A DNA stretch of 10,636 nt from Treponema sp. (GTDB taxonomy: Bacteria > Spirochaetota > Spirochaetia > Treponematales > UBA12059), in NCBI GenBank assembly GCA_012517645.1, contig JAAYUR010000167.1, positions 1 to 10,636 of the forward strand, in the 5' to 3' direction. Below are positions 1-7,700 of this stretch, one piece after another (within the stretch, counting starts at the first letter, position 1; the number at the start of each line of letters is the position of its first letter). Below the pieces are notes generated by a model, which was given only the letters and a program-made list of their open reading frames with translations, was not told the origin of the DNA and made no database searches. The translations under genes and the position numbers were made by a program.

Positions 1-51
1 CGGGCCTTCCTGAGCCGGACTCGGCTTTCGGAATCCCAACGGAGGATCTGG

Positions 52-117
52 ATGAAGGAGTATCCCACGCCCCTGAAGAACAGGCCGGAGTATCTTCCGG
101 CGTATGCATGTGCTTGA
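52..117 (+). CDS. 21-codon ORF with strong ribosome binding site, unknown
   Basis: A short frame reads MKEYPTPLKNRPEYLPAYACA and then stops at TGA. It has a near-ideal Shine-Dalgarno, GGAGGA at 41-46, five bases before the ATG, and this is the only reason to take it seriously. I do not recognise the peptide. It has no membrane segment and is rich in Pro, Tyr and charged residues. It could be a genuine small protein, a leader peptide, or the surviving start of a gene whose remainder is lost. It points towards the 3' end of the convergent nfnB gene, 74 bases away. Whether it is translated cannot be told from sequence. Confidence 0.3.
   Translation: MKEYPTPLKNRPEYLPAYACA
84..101. other. Perfect 6-bp inverted repeat (hairpin)
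   Basis: GCCGGA (84-89) and TCCGGC (96-101) are perfect complements around a 6-base loop. The repeat lies inside the short ORF and downstream of nfnB on the minus strand. Read on the minus strand it is followed by a moderately T-rich stretch (CTGTTCTTC), so it might help end the nfn operon transcript, but there is no proper T-tract. Confidence 0.3.
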
Positions 118-119
118 TC

Positions 120-143
120 AGGCGAGGATTGCATATCCTGCCT
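120..143. other. 9-bp hairpin with one bulge, between the short ORF and nfnB
   Basis: Arms 120-129 and 135-143 pair over nine base pairs with G124 bulged and a TGCAT loop. It begins three bases after the stop codon of the short ORF (115-117) and lies 49 bases beyond the nfnB stop. Neither strand has a T-tract after it, so a terminator role is only a guess. Nothing else is recognisable in the remaining bases up to 191. Confidence 0.3.
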
Positions 144-191
144 TGGTACAAGCTTCGTAACACTAACCGCCCCTTGCGTCGGGGTCTGCCC

Positions 192-1682
192 TCAACTATG
201 CCCGTTCGACAGGATCCCGTTGATGGAAGCCGCGGCCTTGCGGCCCTCGCCCATGGCCAGGATGACCGTGGCGGCCCCCAGGACGATGTCGCCCCCCGCG
301 TAGACCCTGTCCACCGAGGTCTTCTGCGCCTCGTCCACGATGACCCGGCCCTTCTTGTCCACCACCAGCCCCGGGGTCGTTCGCGCCAGCAGGGGGTTGG
401 ACTCGTTGCCGATCGCCACGATGACCGTGTCGAAGGGCACCTCGGTGATCGCGCCGGGAATGGGCACGGGTGAGCGTCGGCCGGAGGAGTCCGGGTCCCC
501 CAGCCGGAAGGCCTGTACTCGAAGGCCCGCTGCCTTGCCTTCGGCATCCGCCAGAACCTCCACGGGGCTGGAGAGGAAGTCGAAGTGGATCCCCTCCTCC
601 ATGGCGTGCTCCACCTCCTCGGCTCGGGCGGGCATCTCCTCACGGGTGCGGCGGTATAGGACCCGGACCTCCTCGGCGCCCAGGCGCAGGGCCATGCGGG
701 CGGAGTCCATGGCCACGTTGCCGCCCCCGAGGACGGCCACCCGGCGGGAGGGGTAAATGGGGGTGTAGGCCCGGCTCCGGTCATAGGCCTTCATCAGGTT
801 GGCCCGGGTCAGGTACTCGTTGGCGCTGAACACGCCCACCAGGTTCTCCCCGGGTATCTCCATGAACTTGGGCAGGCCCGCACCGACGCCCACGAAGGCG
901 GCGTCGAAACCGTCCTCGGCCAGAAGGGCCATAAGGGGCCGGGTTCGGCCGACCAGGTAGTTGAGCTTGAATTTGACTCCCAGGGACTCCAGGGCCTTGG
1001 CCTCGGACTGGACGATGGCCTTGGGCAGTCGGAACTCAGGGATGCCGTAGACCATTACGCCTCCGGGCTTCTGGAAGGCCTCGAAGATGGTCACCGAGTG
1101 GCCCGCCCGACGCACGTCCGCGGCCACCGTCAGGCCCGCGGGTCCGGAGCCGATCACGGCTACCCGCTTGCCCGTATCCGGGGCGATCTCCGGGGCCTGT
1201 GCCTTCCCCTCCCGGGCTTCCCAGTCCGCCACGAAGCGCTCCAGGCGGCCGATCTGCACGGCCTTGTCCACCCCGCCCAGGGACTTCCCCAACGTGCAGG
1301 GGAGCTGACACTGGACCTCCTGGGGGCATACCCGGCCGCAGATCGAGGGCAGGAGGTTGGTTCGCTGGATGATGGCCGCGGCGGCGGCGTAGTCCCCGTC
1401 CCGGACCTTGGCGATAAAGGCGGGTATGTCGATCCGCACGGGACAGCCGGCTATGCACGGCGCGTTCTTGCACTGGATGCACCGGGAGGCCTCCACCCGG
1501 GCCTGTTCCTCCGTGTAGCCCAGTGCGACCTCGTTCATGTTGCGGGACCGCTCCTTGGGATCCTGGCAGGGCATGTCCTGGACGGGAATGGCCAGGCGGT
1601 CCTTGGGCTTGAGCTCCCGGCTCGAAATATCGGCCCAGAGGGCCCGGGCCTCGGCGGCCAGCTGTTCGTTTGTCTTGGTCAT
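192..1682 (-). CDS. nfnB: NfnB-type large subunit of NADH-dependent ferredoxin:NADP oxidoreductase (GltB/SudA family)
   Basis: A 496-residue iron-sulfur flavoprotein. Residues 68-80 (Cys68, 71, 76, 80) and 115-129 (Cys115, 119, 125, 129) form the N-terminal ferredoxin-like part expected to carry two [4Fe-4S] clusters. A Rossmann motif VIGSGPAGL at 176-184 binds FAD. A second one, VAVLGGGNVAMDSAR at 315-329, starts the NADP(H) domain, and GGDIVLGAATVILAMGEG at 463-480 is the C-terminal FAD-contact segment. In Nfn complexes this subunit takes electrons from ferredoxin and reduces NADP+ by flavin-based bifurcation. I chose ATG 1682 rather than the upstream in-frame start at 1754. It overlaps the nfnA stop as ATGA, has AGGGAGG (1689-1695) six bases upstream, and begins the family-like sequence MTKTNEQLAAEAR. 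A glutamate synthase small subunit is the usual mis-annotation; the neighbouring nfnA argues against it. A cytoplasmic sulfide dehydrogenase (SudA) role remains possible. Confidence 0.9.
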   Translation of the reverse strand: MTKTNEQLAAEARALWADISSRELKPKDRLAIPVQDMPCQDPKERSRNMNEVALGYTEEQARVEASRCIQCKNAPCIAGCPVRIDIPAFIAKVRDGDYAAAAAIIQRTNLLPSICGRVCPQEVQCQLPCTLGKSLGGVDKAVQIGRLERFVADWEAREGKAQAPEIAPDTGKRVAVIGSGPAGLTVAADVRRAGHSVTIFEAFQKPGGVMVYGIPEFRLPKAIVQSEAKALESLGVKFKLNYLVGRTRPLMALLAEDGFDAAFVGVGAGLPKFMEIPGENLVGVFSANEYLTRANLMKAYDRSRAYTPIYPSRRVAVLGGGNVAMDSARMALRLGAEEVRVLYRRTREEMPARAEEVEHAMEEGIHFDFLSSPVEVLADAEGKAAGLRVQAFRLGDPDSSGRRSPVPIPGAITEVPFDTVIVAIGNESNPLLARTTPGLVVDKKGRVIVDEAQKTSVDRVYAGGDIVLGAATVILAMGEGRKAAASINGILSNGHS

Positions 1683-2563
1683 CGGGCGCCTCCCTTCCCG
1701 GCCTCGGCGGCTTTCTTGGCGGCCAGTTCCTCGGCGGCGATCTCCAGGTGGCAACGCTCGTGAGCGGCGTCCTCGATGGATTTGTAGGCCCTAAGGCGGC
1801 GCATCATCTGGTCGAAGTCCACCTTGTGGCCGTCGAACTCCGGCCCGTCCACGCAGACGAACTTGGTTTCCCCTCCCACGGAGACCCGGCAGCCTCCGCA
1901 CATTCCGGTGCCGTCGATCATGATGGTGTTCAGGGACACCACCGTATGAACTCCGAAGGGACGGGTCGTCTCGGCGCAGAACTTCATCATGATCGGCGGC
2001 CCGATGGCCACGGCCAGGTCGGGTTTGGGATCCCGGGCGCAGAGTTCCTTGAGGGGTTCCGTAACCAGGGCCTTGCGGCCGTAGGAACCGTCGTCGGTCA
2101 CGACGATCAGGTCGTCCGCCAGGGCGCGCATCTCCTCCTCCAGGATCAGGAGGCTTTTGGTGCGGGCGCCCATGATGACGGTCAGGCGGTTTCCCGCGGC
2201 CTTCAGGGCCTGGACGATGGGGTGCAGGGGCGCGACGCCGATCCCTCCCCCCACGCAGACGGCGTGGCCGAAGTTCTCGATATGGGTGGGGTTGCCCAGG
2301 GGGCCCAGGACCGCGATCTCGTCCCCGGGCCCCTTCAGGGCCAGCTTGTGGGTGGACGCCCCGACGGCCTGGAAGACCAGGACGATGGAGCCCCGGCGGG
2401 GATCCGCGTCCGCGATGGTCAGGGGTATCCGCTCCCCCCACTCCGTGTCGGCCTGAACGATGACGAACTGCCCGGCCTTGCGCTCCCGGGCGATGTCGGG
2501 CGCCTCCACCTCGATGCGGTACACGTCCTCGGATAGCAGGCGCTTATCGATGATGCGATTCAT
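1679..2563 (-). CDS. nfnA: NfnA-type small subunit of NADH-dependent ferredoxin:NADP oxidoreductase (SudB family)
   Basis: A 294-residue ferredoxin reductase-like protein. RIPLTIAD at 45-52 is the FAD-binding strand typical of the PyrK/ferredoxin-NADP reductase fold. VGGGIGVAPLHPI at 104-116 is the nucleotide-binding loop. C222-GG-C225 with C237 gives three cysteine ligands for a [2Fe-2S] cluster. Asp217, in DGTGMCGGC, is a candidate fourth ligand, as reported for Nfn of Thermotoga (from memory). In Nfn this subunit handles NAD(H). The ATG at 2563 overlaps the mcp stop by four bases and has GGAGAGG (2568-2574) just upstream; its own TGA overlaps the nfnB start by four bases, so the three genes are probably translationally coupled. 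PyrK of dihydroorotate dehydrogenase is the closest confusable family. The adjacent full-length NfnB makes Nfn/Sud the better call. Confidence 0.9.
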   Translation of the reverse strand: MNRIIDKRLLSEDVYRIEVEAPDIARERKAGQFVIVQADTEWGERIPLTIADADPRRGSIVLVFQAVGASTHKLALKGPGDEIAVLGPLGNPTHIENFGHAVCVGGGIGVAPLHPIVQALKAAGNRLTVIMGARTKSLLILEEEMRALADDLIVVTDDGSYGRKALVTEPLKELCARDPKPDLAVAIGPPIMMKFCAETTRPFGVHTVVSLNTIMIDGTGMCGGCRVSVGGETKFVCVDGPEFDGHKVDFDQMMRRLRAYKSIEDAAHERCHLEIAAEELAAKKAAEAGKGGAR

Positions 2564-4473
2564 CTTACCTCTCCGACCTTGAATTTGGATACCGCGGCGT
2601 CGAGTTCCCCCACGTGTCCGCGATTGTTTTCCGCTTCTTCCCGTACCGTCCGGACGACCCGGGACAGGGCCTGAGTGCTCCCGGTCTCCTCCTGGACCGC
2701 CTCGAAGATGTTGTTCGAGGCTTCCACGATCCGCAGCATGGCCTGTTCCATGCCCTTGGATTTGTCCTTCTGCTCCACCGTCAGGTCCCGGATGGCCGCG
2801 GTGGCCTCGATCAGGGAGTTGACGCTGCCCAGGATCTCCTGGGCTCCGGACTTCTGTTCGGCCATGGAGGAAGAGACGGTGCGCACGAGTTCCGTGGTCT
2901 GCTCCACCCCCTCCCGGATGCTCATGAACGCCTCTCCGGCCTTGCCCGCCAACGCGGAGCCCCGCTCCACCTTGCCGTTCATCTCCTTCATCAGGGCGGC
3001 GATGTTTTTTGCGCTGGCCGCGGCGTTTTCCGCCAGGGACCGCACCTCCGCGGCCACCACCGCGAAGCCCTTGCCCGCCTCGCCGGCGTGGGCGGCCTCG
3101 ATGGCGGCGTTCATGGCCAGAAGGTTGGTCTGGGCGGCGATCTTGGACAGGACCTGGACGGTTTCCCGGACGGACCGGGCGGACTCGTCGATCTCCTGGA
3201 TGGCCTTCATGGAATCCGCGAGGGCCGCGTCCCCTTCGTCCGCCGCCTCCTTGAGCTTCCGGGCCACCCCGTCCGCCCGGTCGGCCACGGAGGAGACCGA
3301 GCCGATATTGGCGGCCATCTCGGCCACCGCCGCGGAGCTCTGTTCCACGAAGCCCGCCTGGGTGCTCACCTGGGCGGCCACCTCGTCGATGGACTCGATC
3401 ATGCGGGCGATGGTCCCCTCGGTGTCCCCGATCTCCGAGTTCTGCCGCTCCACCGCGGAGCGCATATTCTCCAGGGAGCCCTCCATATCCGCCACCGCCC
3501 GGGTGGCCTCGTCGGCCGTGGCCGCCAGGGACTCCGAGGAGGCGCGCACCGCCGCGGCCGCGGCGCGGGCCTTGCCGATCAGGGACTCCAACCCGGAAAG
3601 GAAGCGGTTGAAGGCTTCCACCAGGAATCCGATCTCGTCGGTCCTGTGGATGTCGGCCTTCCGGCTCAGGTCCCCCCGCCCCTCCGCGATCGTCAGGATC
3701 TGACCCGTCACGGATCCGATATCCGAGGCCAGGTTCCGGGAAAGCCGGGCGATGACCCATGCGGTCCAGGCCAGGACCAGCACAACGACGATCCCCGTCT
3801 CCCCGGCGTAGCGGGTCTGGAAGGCCTCCGGGTTCTGGAACCCCCGGGAGAGGCTCCGGATATAGCCCAGGCCGGCGACCGCCAGGAGAAAGAGGGCTAA
3901 CAAGACCCCCGAGAGTCCGGCCAGGACCAGGCGGCTCCGGAGACCCCGCTTTCGGGTTCCCGCCGGCAGGGCATGGATGCCCAGGGCTCCGATCGCTTCG
4001 GAAAGGATGCCCTCCAGGGACTCGGTGATGTGCGTACGGGCCATGAGGCCGAAGGCGACGTTGAGAAGCACGATCAGGATCGTCTCCGCGGCCGTGTACC
4101 GGGCGGATCCGGATAGGATATTCACGCCCATGGAGACGATAGGACCAATGATGAAGGCCAGGACCAGGATGACCGTCACCGCCGCGGGGATCCGGTACCC
4201 GACCGCGGCTGCGATCTCCTTTTCCTCCGGGGACAGAGGGGTCCCGTAGGCGCCCTTGGCGGCGGCCCGGACCAGGGGGCCCAGGAGGGCGTAGATCCAA
4301 AGGGATGCGGCTGCGAGGAGGACGCCCACGATCGCGGCAAAGGTTCCCAGTCCGTCCAGGATGGACACCGGGTCCCGGGCCAGGTACAGGGCCAGGAATA
4401 CCCTCATGAGCAAGGCCGCGCCGAGGCTTATGGAAACCATGCGAATGATGGCCTTGAACTTCAGTCTGTTCAT
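2560..4473 (-). CDS. Methyl-accepting chemotaxis protein, six membrane segments, HAMP plus signalling domain
   Basis: A 637-residue chemoreceptor. Hydrophobic segments lie near 12-32, 42-68, 96-118, 129-148, 181-204 and 226-244. They are joined by short loops, so there is no sizeable periplasmic ligand-binding domain. A HAMP-like region (about 245-297) follows, then a long helical coiled coil. The conserved CheA/CheW-contacting hairpin tip is at about 445-478, including NAAIEAAHAGEAGKGFAVVA. Flanking Ala/Glu/Gln-rich helices would carry methylation sites. It is the first gene of the operon and ends in an ATGA overlap with nfnA. The start ATG 4473 has GGAGG (4480-4484) six bases upstream. Sensing through the membrane, through a bound cofactor, or through cytoplasmic partners is possible. 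The gene partners hint at a redox or energy signal, which is inference. Confidence 0.92.
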   Translation of the reverse strand: MNRLKFKAIIRMVSISLGAALLMRVFLALYLARDPVSILDGLGTFAAIVGVLLAAASLWIYALLGPLVRAAAKGAYGTPLSPEEKEIAAAVGYRIPAAVTVILVLAFIIGPIVSMGVNILSGSARYTAAETILIVLLNVAFGLMARTHITESLEGILSEAIGALGIHALPAGTRKRGLRSRLVLAGLSGVLLALFLLAVAGLGYIRSLSRGFQNPEAFQTRYAGETGIVVVLVLAWTAWVIARLSRNLASDIGSVTGQILTIAEGRGDLSRKADIHRTDEIGFLVEAFNRFLSGLESLIGKARAAAAAVRASSESLAATADEATRAVADMEGSLENMRSAVERQNSEIGDTEGTIARMIESIDEVAAQVSTQAGFVEQSSAAVAEMAANIGSVSSVADRADGVARKLKEAADEGDAALADSMKAIQEIDESARSVRETVQVLSKIAAQTNLLAMNAAIEAAHAGEAGKGFAVVAAEVRSLAENAAASAKNIAALMKEMNGKVERGSALAGKAGEAFMSIREGVEQTTELVRTVSSSMAEQKSGAQEILGSVNSLIEATAAIRDLTVEQKDKSKGMEQAMLRIVEASNNIFEAVQEETGSTQALSRVVRTVREEAENNRGHVGELDAAVSKFKVGEVR

Positions 4474-4532
4474 GGGAGTCCTCCGGATGCTTCCGTTCCT
4501 GCGTCCCCCGGACCGAAGCCGGAGACCCTCCT

Positions 4533-4561
4533 ATACTACAACCTTCAAGAGCGCTTGGAAA
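4533..4561 (-). promoter_or_regulatory. Alternative weaker promoter candidate for mcp-nfnA-nfnB
   Basis: On the minus strand TTTCCA (4556-4561) is followed, after a 17-base spacer, by TAGTAT (4533-4538). Each hexamer matches the sigma-70 consensus at four of six bases. Transcription would begin near 4526, giving a leader of about 50 bases to the mcp ATG. It is weaker than the TATAAT candidate farther upstream, and the two could act in tandem. Confidence 0.25.
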
Positions 4562-4620
4562 GGCTCCCTGGTTTGTCGCCGCCGAAGGACTTCGGACGTA
4601 GATCCGCAATACACAATAAA

Positions 4621-4649
4621 ATTATAGATACGAATTTATCATCCCGCAA
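4621..4649 (-). promoter_or_regulatory. Promoter candidate for mcp-nfnA-nfnB, perfect TATAAT
   Basis: On the minus strand TTGCGG (4644-4649), a 17-base spacer and a perfect TATAAT (4621-4626) form a sigma-70-like promoter. It would start transcription near 4614 and leave a leader of about 140 bases before mcp. The local AT-richness (about 4610-4640) stands out in this GC-rich window. The first three bases of the -35 box are the outer three bases of the left arm of an inverted repeat at 4647-4654. Confidence 0.45.
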
Positions 4650-4672
4650 GCGGATTCCGCCTTCTCCGCTTG
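4647..4672. promoter_or_regulatory. 8-bp perfect inverted repeat between divergent promoters, candidate operator
   Basis: CAAGCGGA (4647-4654) and TCCGCTTG (4665-4672) are exact reverse complements separated by 10 bases, with arm centres 18 bases apart. The outer TTG of each arm is the start of a -35 box: TTGCGG on the minus strand for mcp-nfnAB and TTGATA on the plus strand for PFOR. A dimeric regulator bound here would contact both promoters at once. It does not resemble a Rex site (TTGTGA-type arms). No regulator gene is in the window, so the binding protein is unknown. An RNA hairpin is unlikely, because both predicted transcripts start outside the dyad. Confidence 0.45.
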
Positions 4673-4698
4673 ATATAAATCCAGAAAGGGCATACTAT
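4670..4698 (+). promoter_or_regulatory. Promoter candidate for the PFOR gene
   Basis: TTGATA (4670-4675, five of six matches to TTGACA), a 17-base spacer and TACTAT (4693-4698, four of six matches to TATAAT) form a sigma-70-like promoter. Transcription would begin near 4705, giving a leader of about 45 bases. A Shine-Dalgarno GAGGA (4740-4744) lies six bases before the PFOR ATG. Confidence 0.5.
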
Positions 4699-4750
4699 AA
4701 GGTTCGTCCGGCGGTTGCCGGACCCCACACCCTTACTCTGAGGATTCAAT

Positions 4751-7700
4751 ATGCCCACCAAGAAGAATCAGGTCATGATCGACGGCAATACCGCCGCCGC
4801 CCATGTAGCCCACGCATGTTCCGAGGTGGTGGCGATCTACCCGATCACCCCCTCCTCCAATATGGGTGAACTCGCGGACGAGTTCTCCGCCCAGGGCCGC
4901 AAGAATATCTTCGGCACCGTGCCCCAGGTCGTGGAGCGCCAGTCCGAGGCCGGGGCCGCCGGCGCGGTCCACGGAGCCCTGACCACCGGCGCCCTGACCA
5001 CCACCTTCACCGCCAGCCAGGGACTCCTCTTGATGATCCCGAACATGTTCAAGATCGCGGGCGAGGCCACCCCCGCGGTCTTCCACATCGCCGCCCGTGC
5101 CGTGGCCGCCCACGCCCTGTCCATCTTCGGGGATCACCAGGACGTCATGGCCGCCCGCCAGACCGGCTGGGCCATGCTCGCTTCCGCCAACGTCCAGGAG
5201 GTCATGGACCTGGCCTTGGTGGCCCATGCCGCGACCCTGGAAGCCCGGGTTCCCTTCCTGCACTTTTTCGACGGCTTCCGAACCTCCCACGAGGTCCAGA
5301 AGGTCGAGGAGCTCTCCCAGGACGTGATGCGGAAGATGATCGACTCGAAGTTCGTCCGCGCTCACCGCGCCCGGGGCCTCAATCCCGAGAAGCCCGCTAT
5401 CCGGGGCACCAGCCAGAACCCGGACGTCTACTTCACCAGCCGGGAGACCCTGAACAAGCTCTACGCCGCGGTACCCGGCCTGGTCCAGAAGTACATGGAC
5501 AAGCTGGCCAAGATCACCGGCCGGCCCTACAAGCTCTTCGACTACGTGGGCGCCCCGGACGCCAAGCAGGTCGTCGTGGCCATGGGGTCCGGAGTGGAGC
5601 CCATCGAGGAGACCGTCGAGTACTTGAACAAGAAGGGCCAGAAGGTCGGGCTCCTCAAGGTCCGGCTCTTCCGCCCCTTCAGCGTCGAGCACTTCATCCA
5701 GGCCCTGCCCGCCACCGTCCAGGCCATCGCCGTCCTGGACCGCACCAAGGAGCCCGGCTCCATCGGCGAGCCCCTCTACGAGGACGTCCGCACCGCCATC
5801 GGGGAAGCCCAGGCCGCGGGGACCGCTCCCTTCAAGAAATACCCCAAGACCATCGGGGGCCGCTACGGACTGGGATCCGCGGAGTTCACCCCCGCCATGG
5901 TCAAGGCGATCTTCGACGAGCTCAAGAAGGCGGAGCCCAAGAACCACTTCACCGTGGGCATCACGGACGACGTGTCCGGCACCTCCCTGGACGTGGATGA
6001 TTCCTTCAGCCTGGACGCCCAGGGCACCGTGGAGTGCGTGTTCATCGGCCTCGGATCCGACGGCACCGTGGGAGCCAACAAGAACTCCATCAAGATCATC
6101 GGGGACGAGACGGATTACTACGCCCAGGGCTACTTCGTGTACGACTCCAAGAAGGCCGGCACCTCCACGGTCAGCCACCTGCGCTTCGGCCCCAAGCCCA
6201 TCCGCAGGCCCTACCTGATCTCCAAGGCCGACTTCGTCGCCCTCCACAAGTTCAGCTACATCGAGAAACTGGACGTCCTGGCCTACGCCAAGCCCGGCGG
6301 GGTCTTCCTGCTCAACTCCCCCTTCCCCGCGGACAAGGTGTGGGACCACATCCCCGTGGAGGTCCAGAAGAAGATCATCGAGAAGAAGCTCAAGTTCTAC
6401 GTGATCGACGGCATGAACATCGCGGAGCGGGCGGGCATGGGCAACCGGGTCAACACGGTCATGCAGACCGCCTTCTTCAAGATCTCCGGCGTCCTGCCCA
6501 CCGCCGAGGCGATCAAGCTGGTCAAGAAGTACACCGAAAAGACCTACGCCCGGAAGGGCGCGGACGTGGTCAAGAAGAACCTGGACGCCATCGACCTGGC
6601 CCTGCAGGAAGTCCACGAGGTGAAGTACCCCGCCAAGGCCTCCGGAAAGCTCAAGATGACGCCTCCCGTCCCGGCCAACGCCCCCAAGTTCGTGAAGGAA
6701 GTCCTGGGCGAGATCATCGCGGGCCGCGGAGCCGCCCTCAAGGTCAGCCAGATGCCCGCGGACGGTACCTTCCCCACGGGCACCACGAAGTTCGAGAAGC
6801 GGAACATCGCGGAAAAGATCCCCGTGTGGGCCGAGGATCTCTGCATCCAGTGCGGCAACTGCACCATGGTCTGCCCCCACGCCGTGATCCGCCTCAAGGC
6901 CTACGAGCCCAAGTACGCGCTTAAAGCCCCGGCCACCTTCAAGTCCGTGGACGCCAAGGGCAAGGAATTCACCGGCCTCAAGGCCACCCTCCAGGTGTCC
7001 CCCGAGGACTGCACCGGCTGCGGCGCCTGCGTGAATATCTGCCCCGTGCTGGACAAGGCCAACCCCGGGCGCAAGGCCATCAACCTGGAGCCCCAGCTGC
7101 CCCTGCGGGAGGCCGAGGCGGCCAATTGGGAGCACTTCCTCAAGATACCCAACACGGACGTCAAGCTGCTCAACCTGTCCACCCCCAAGGGGATCGCCAT
7201 GCGGCAGCCCCTGTTCGAGTTCTCCTGAGCCTGCGCGGGCTGCGGGGAGACCCCGTACATCAAGCTGATGACCCAGCTCTTCGGGGACCGGGCCGTCATC
7301 GCCAACGCCACCGGCTGTTCCTCCATCTACGGCGGCAACCTGCCCACCACCCCCTACGCGACCCGGGACGACGGACGCGGACCCGCCTGGTCCAACTCCC
7401 TCTTCGAGGACGCCGCGGAATTCGGGTACGGCATGCGCCTGAACGCGGACAAGCTGAACGCCTACGCCCGTGAACTCCTCACGGAGTACAAGGGCAAGGG
7501 CATACAGCCCGGCCTGGCCAACAAGCTCCTCTTCAACCCCCAGAAGGACGACATGGACATCGAGGCCCAGAGGGCGGACGTGGCCAAGCTCAAGGCCGAG
7601 CTGGCCAAGGTCAAGGAAGCCTGGGCCGCGGATCTCTCCGCGGTGGCTGATTACCTGATCCGCCGTTCCGTCTGGATCTTCGGCGGCGACGGGTGGGCCT

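Noticed and set aside
172..186. CCCC/GGGG pair next to the nfnB stop as an operon terminator
   Set aside because: Only four base pairs with a 7-base loop and no T-tract on the minus strand.
1683..1754. Longer N-terminus for NfnB starting at 1754
   Set aside because: The extra 24 residues are Arg/Gly-rich, lie within the nfnA coding end and do not resemble the family. ATG 1682 has the ribosome binding site and ATGA overlap.
2564..4609. Upstream extension of the nfnA frame through the whole mcp gene
   Set aside because: The translation over this stretch is Gly/Arg/Pro-rich shadow sequence in another frame of mcp. NfnA homology begins at ATG 2563, where the ribosome binding site and stop overlap are.
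7226..7228. Genome-wide reassignment of TGA to glycine (genetic code 25)
   Set aside because: Three other genes here end in TGA at sensible family lengths, two within ATGA overlaps, and the high GC does not suit the lineages known to use that code.
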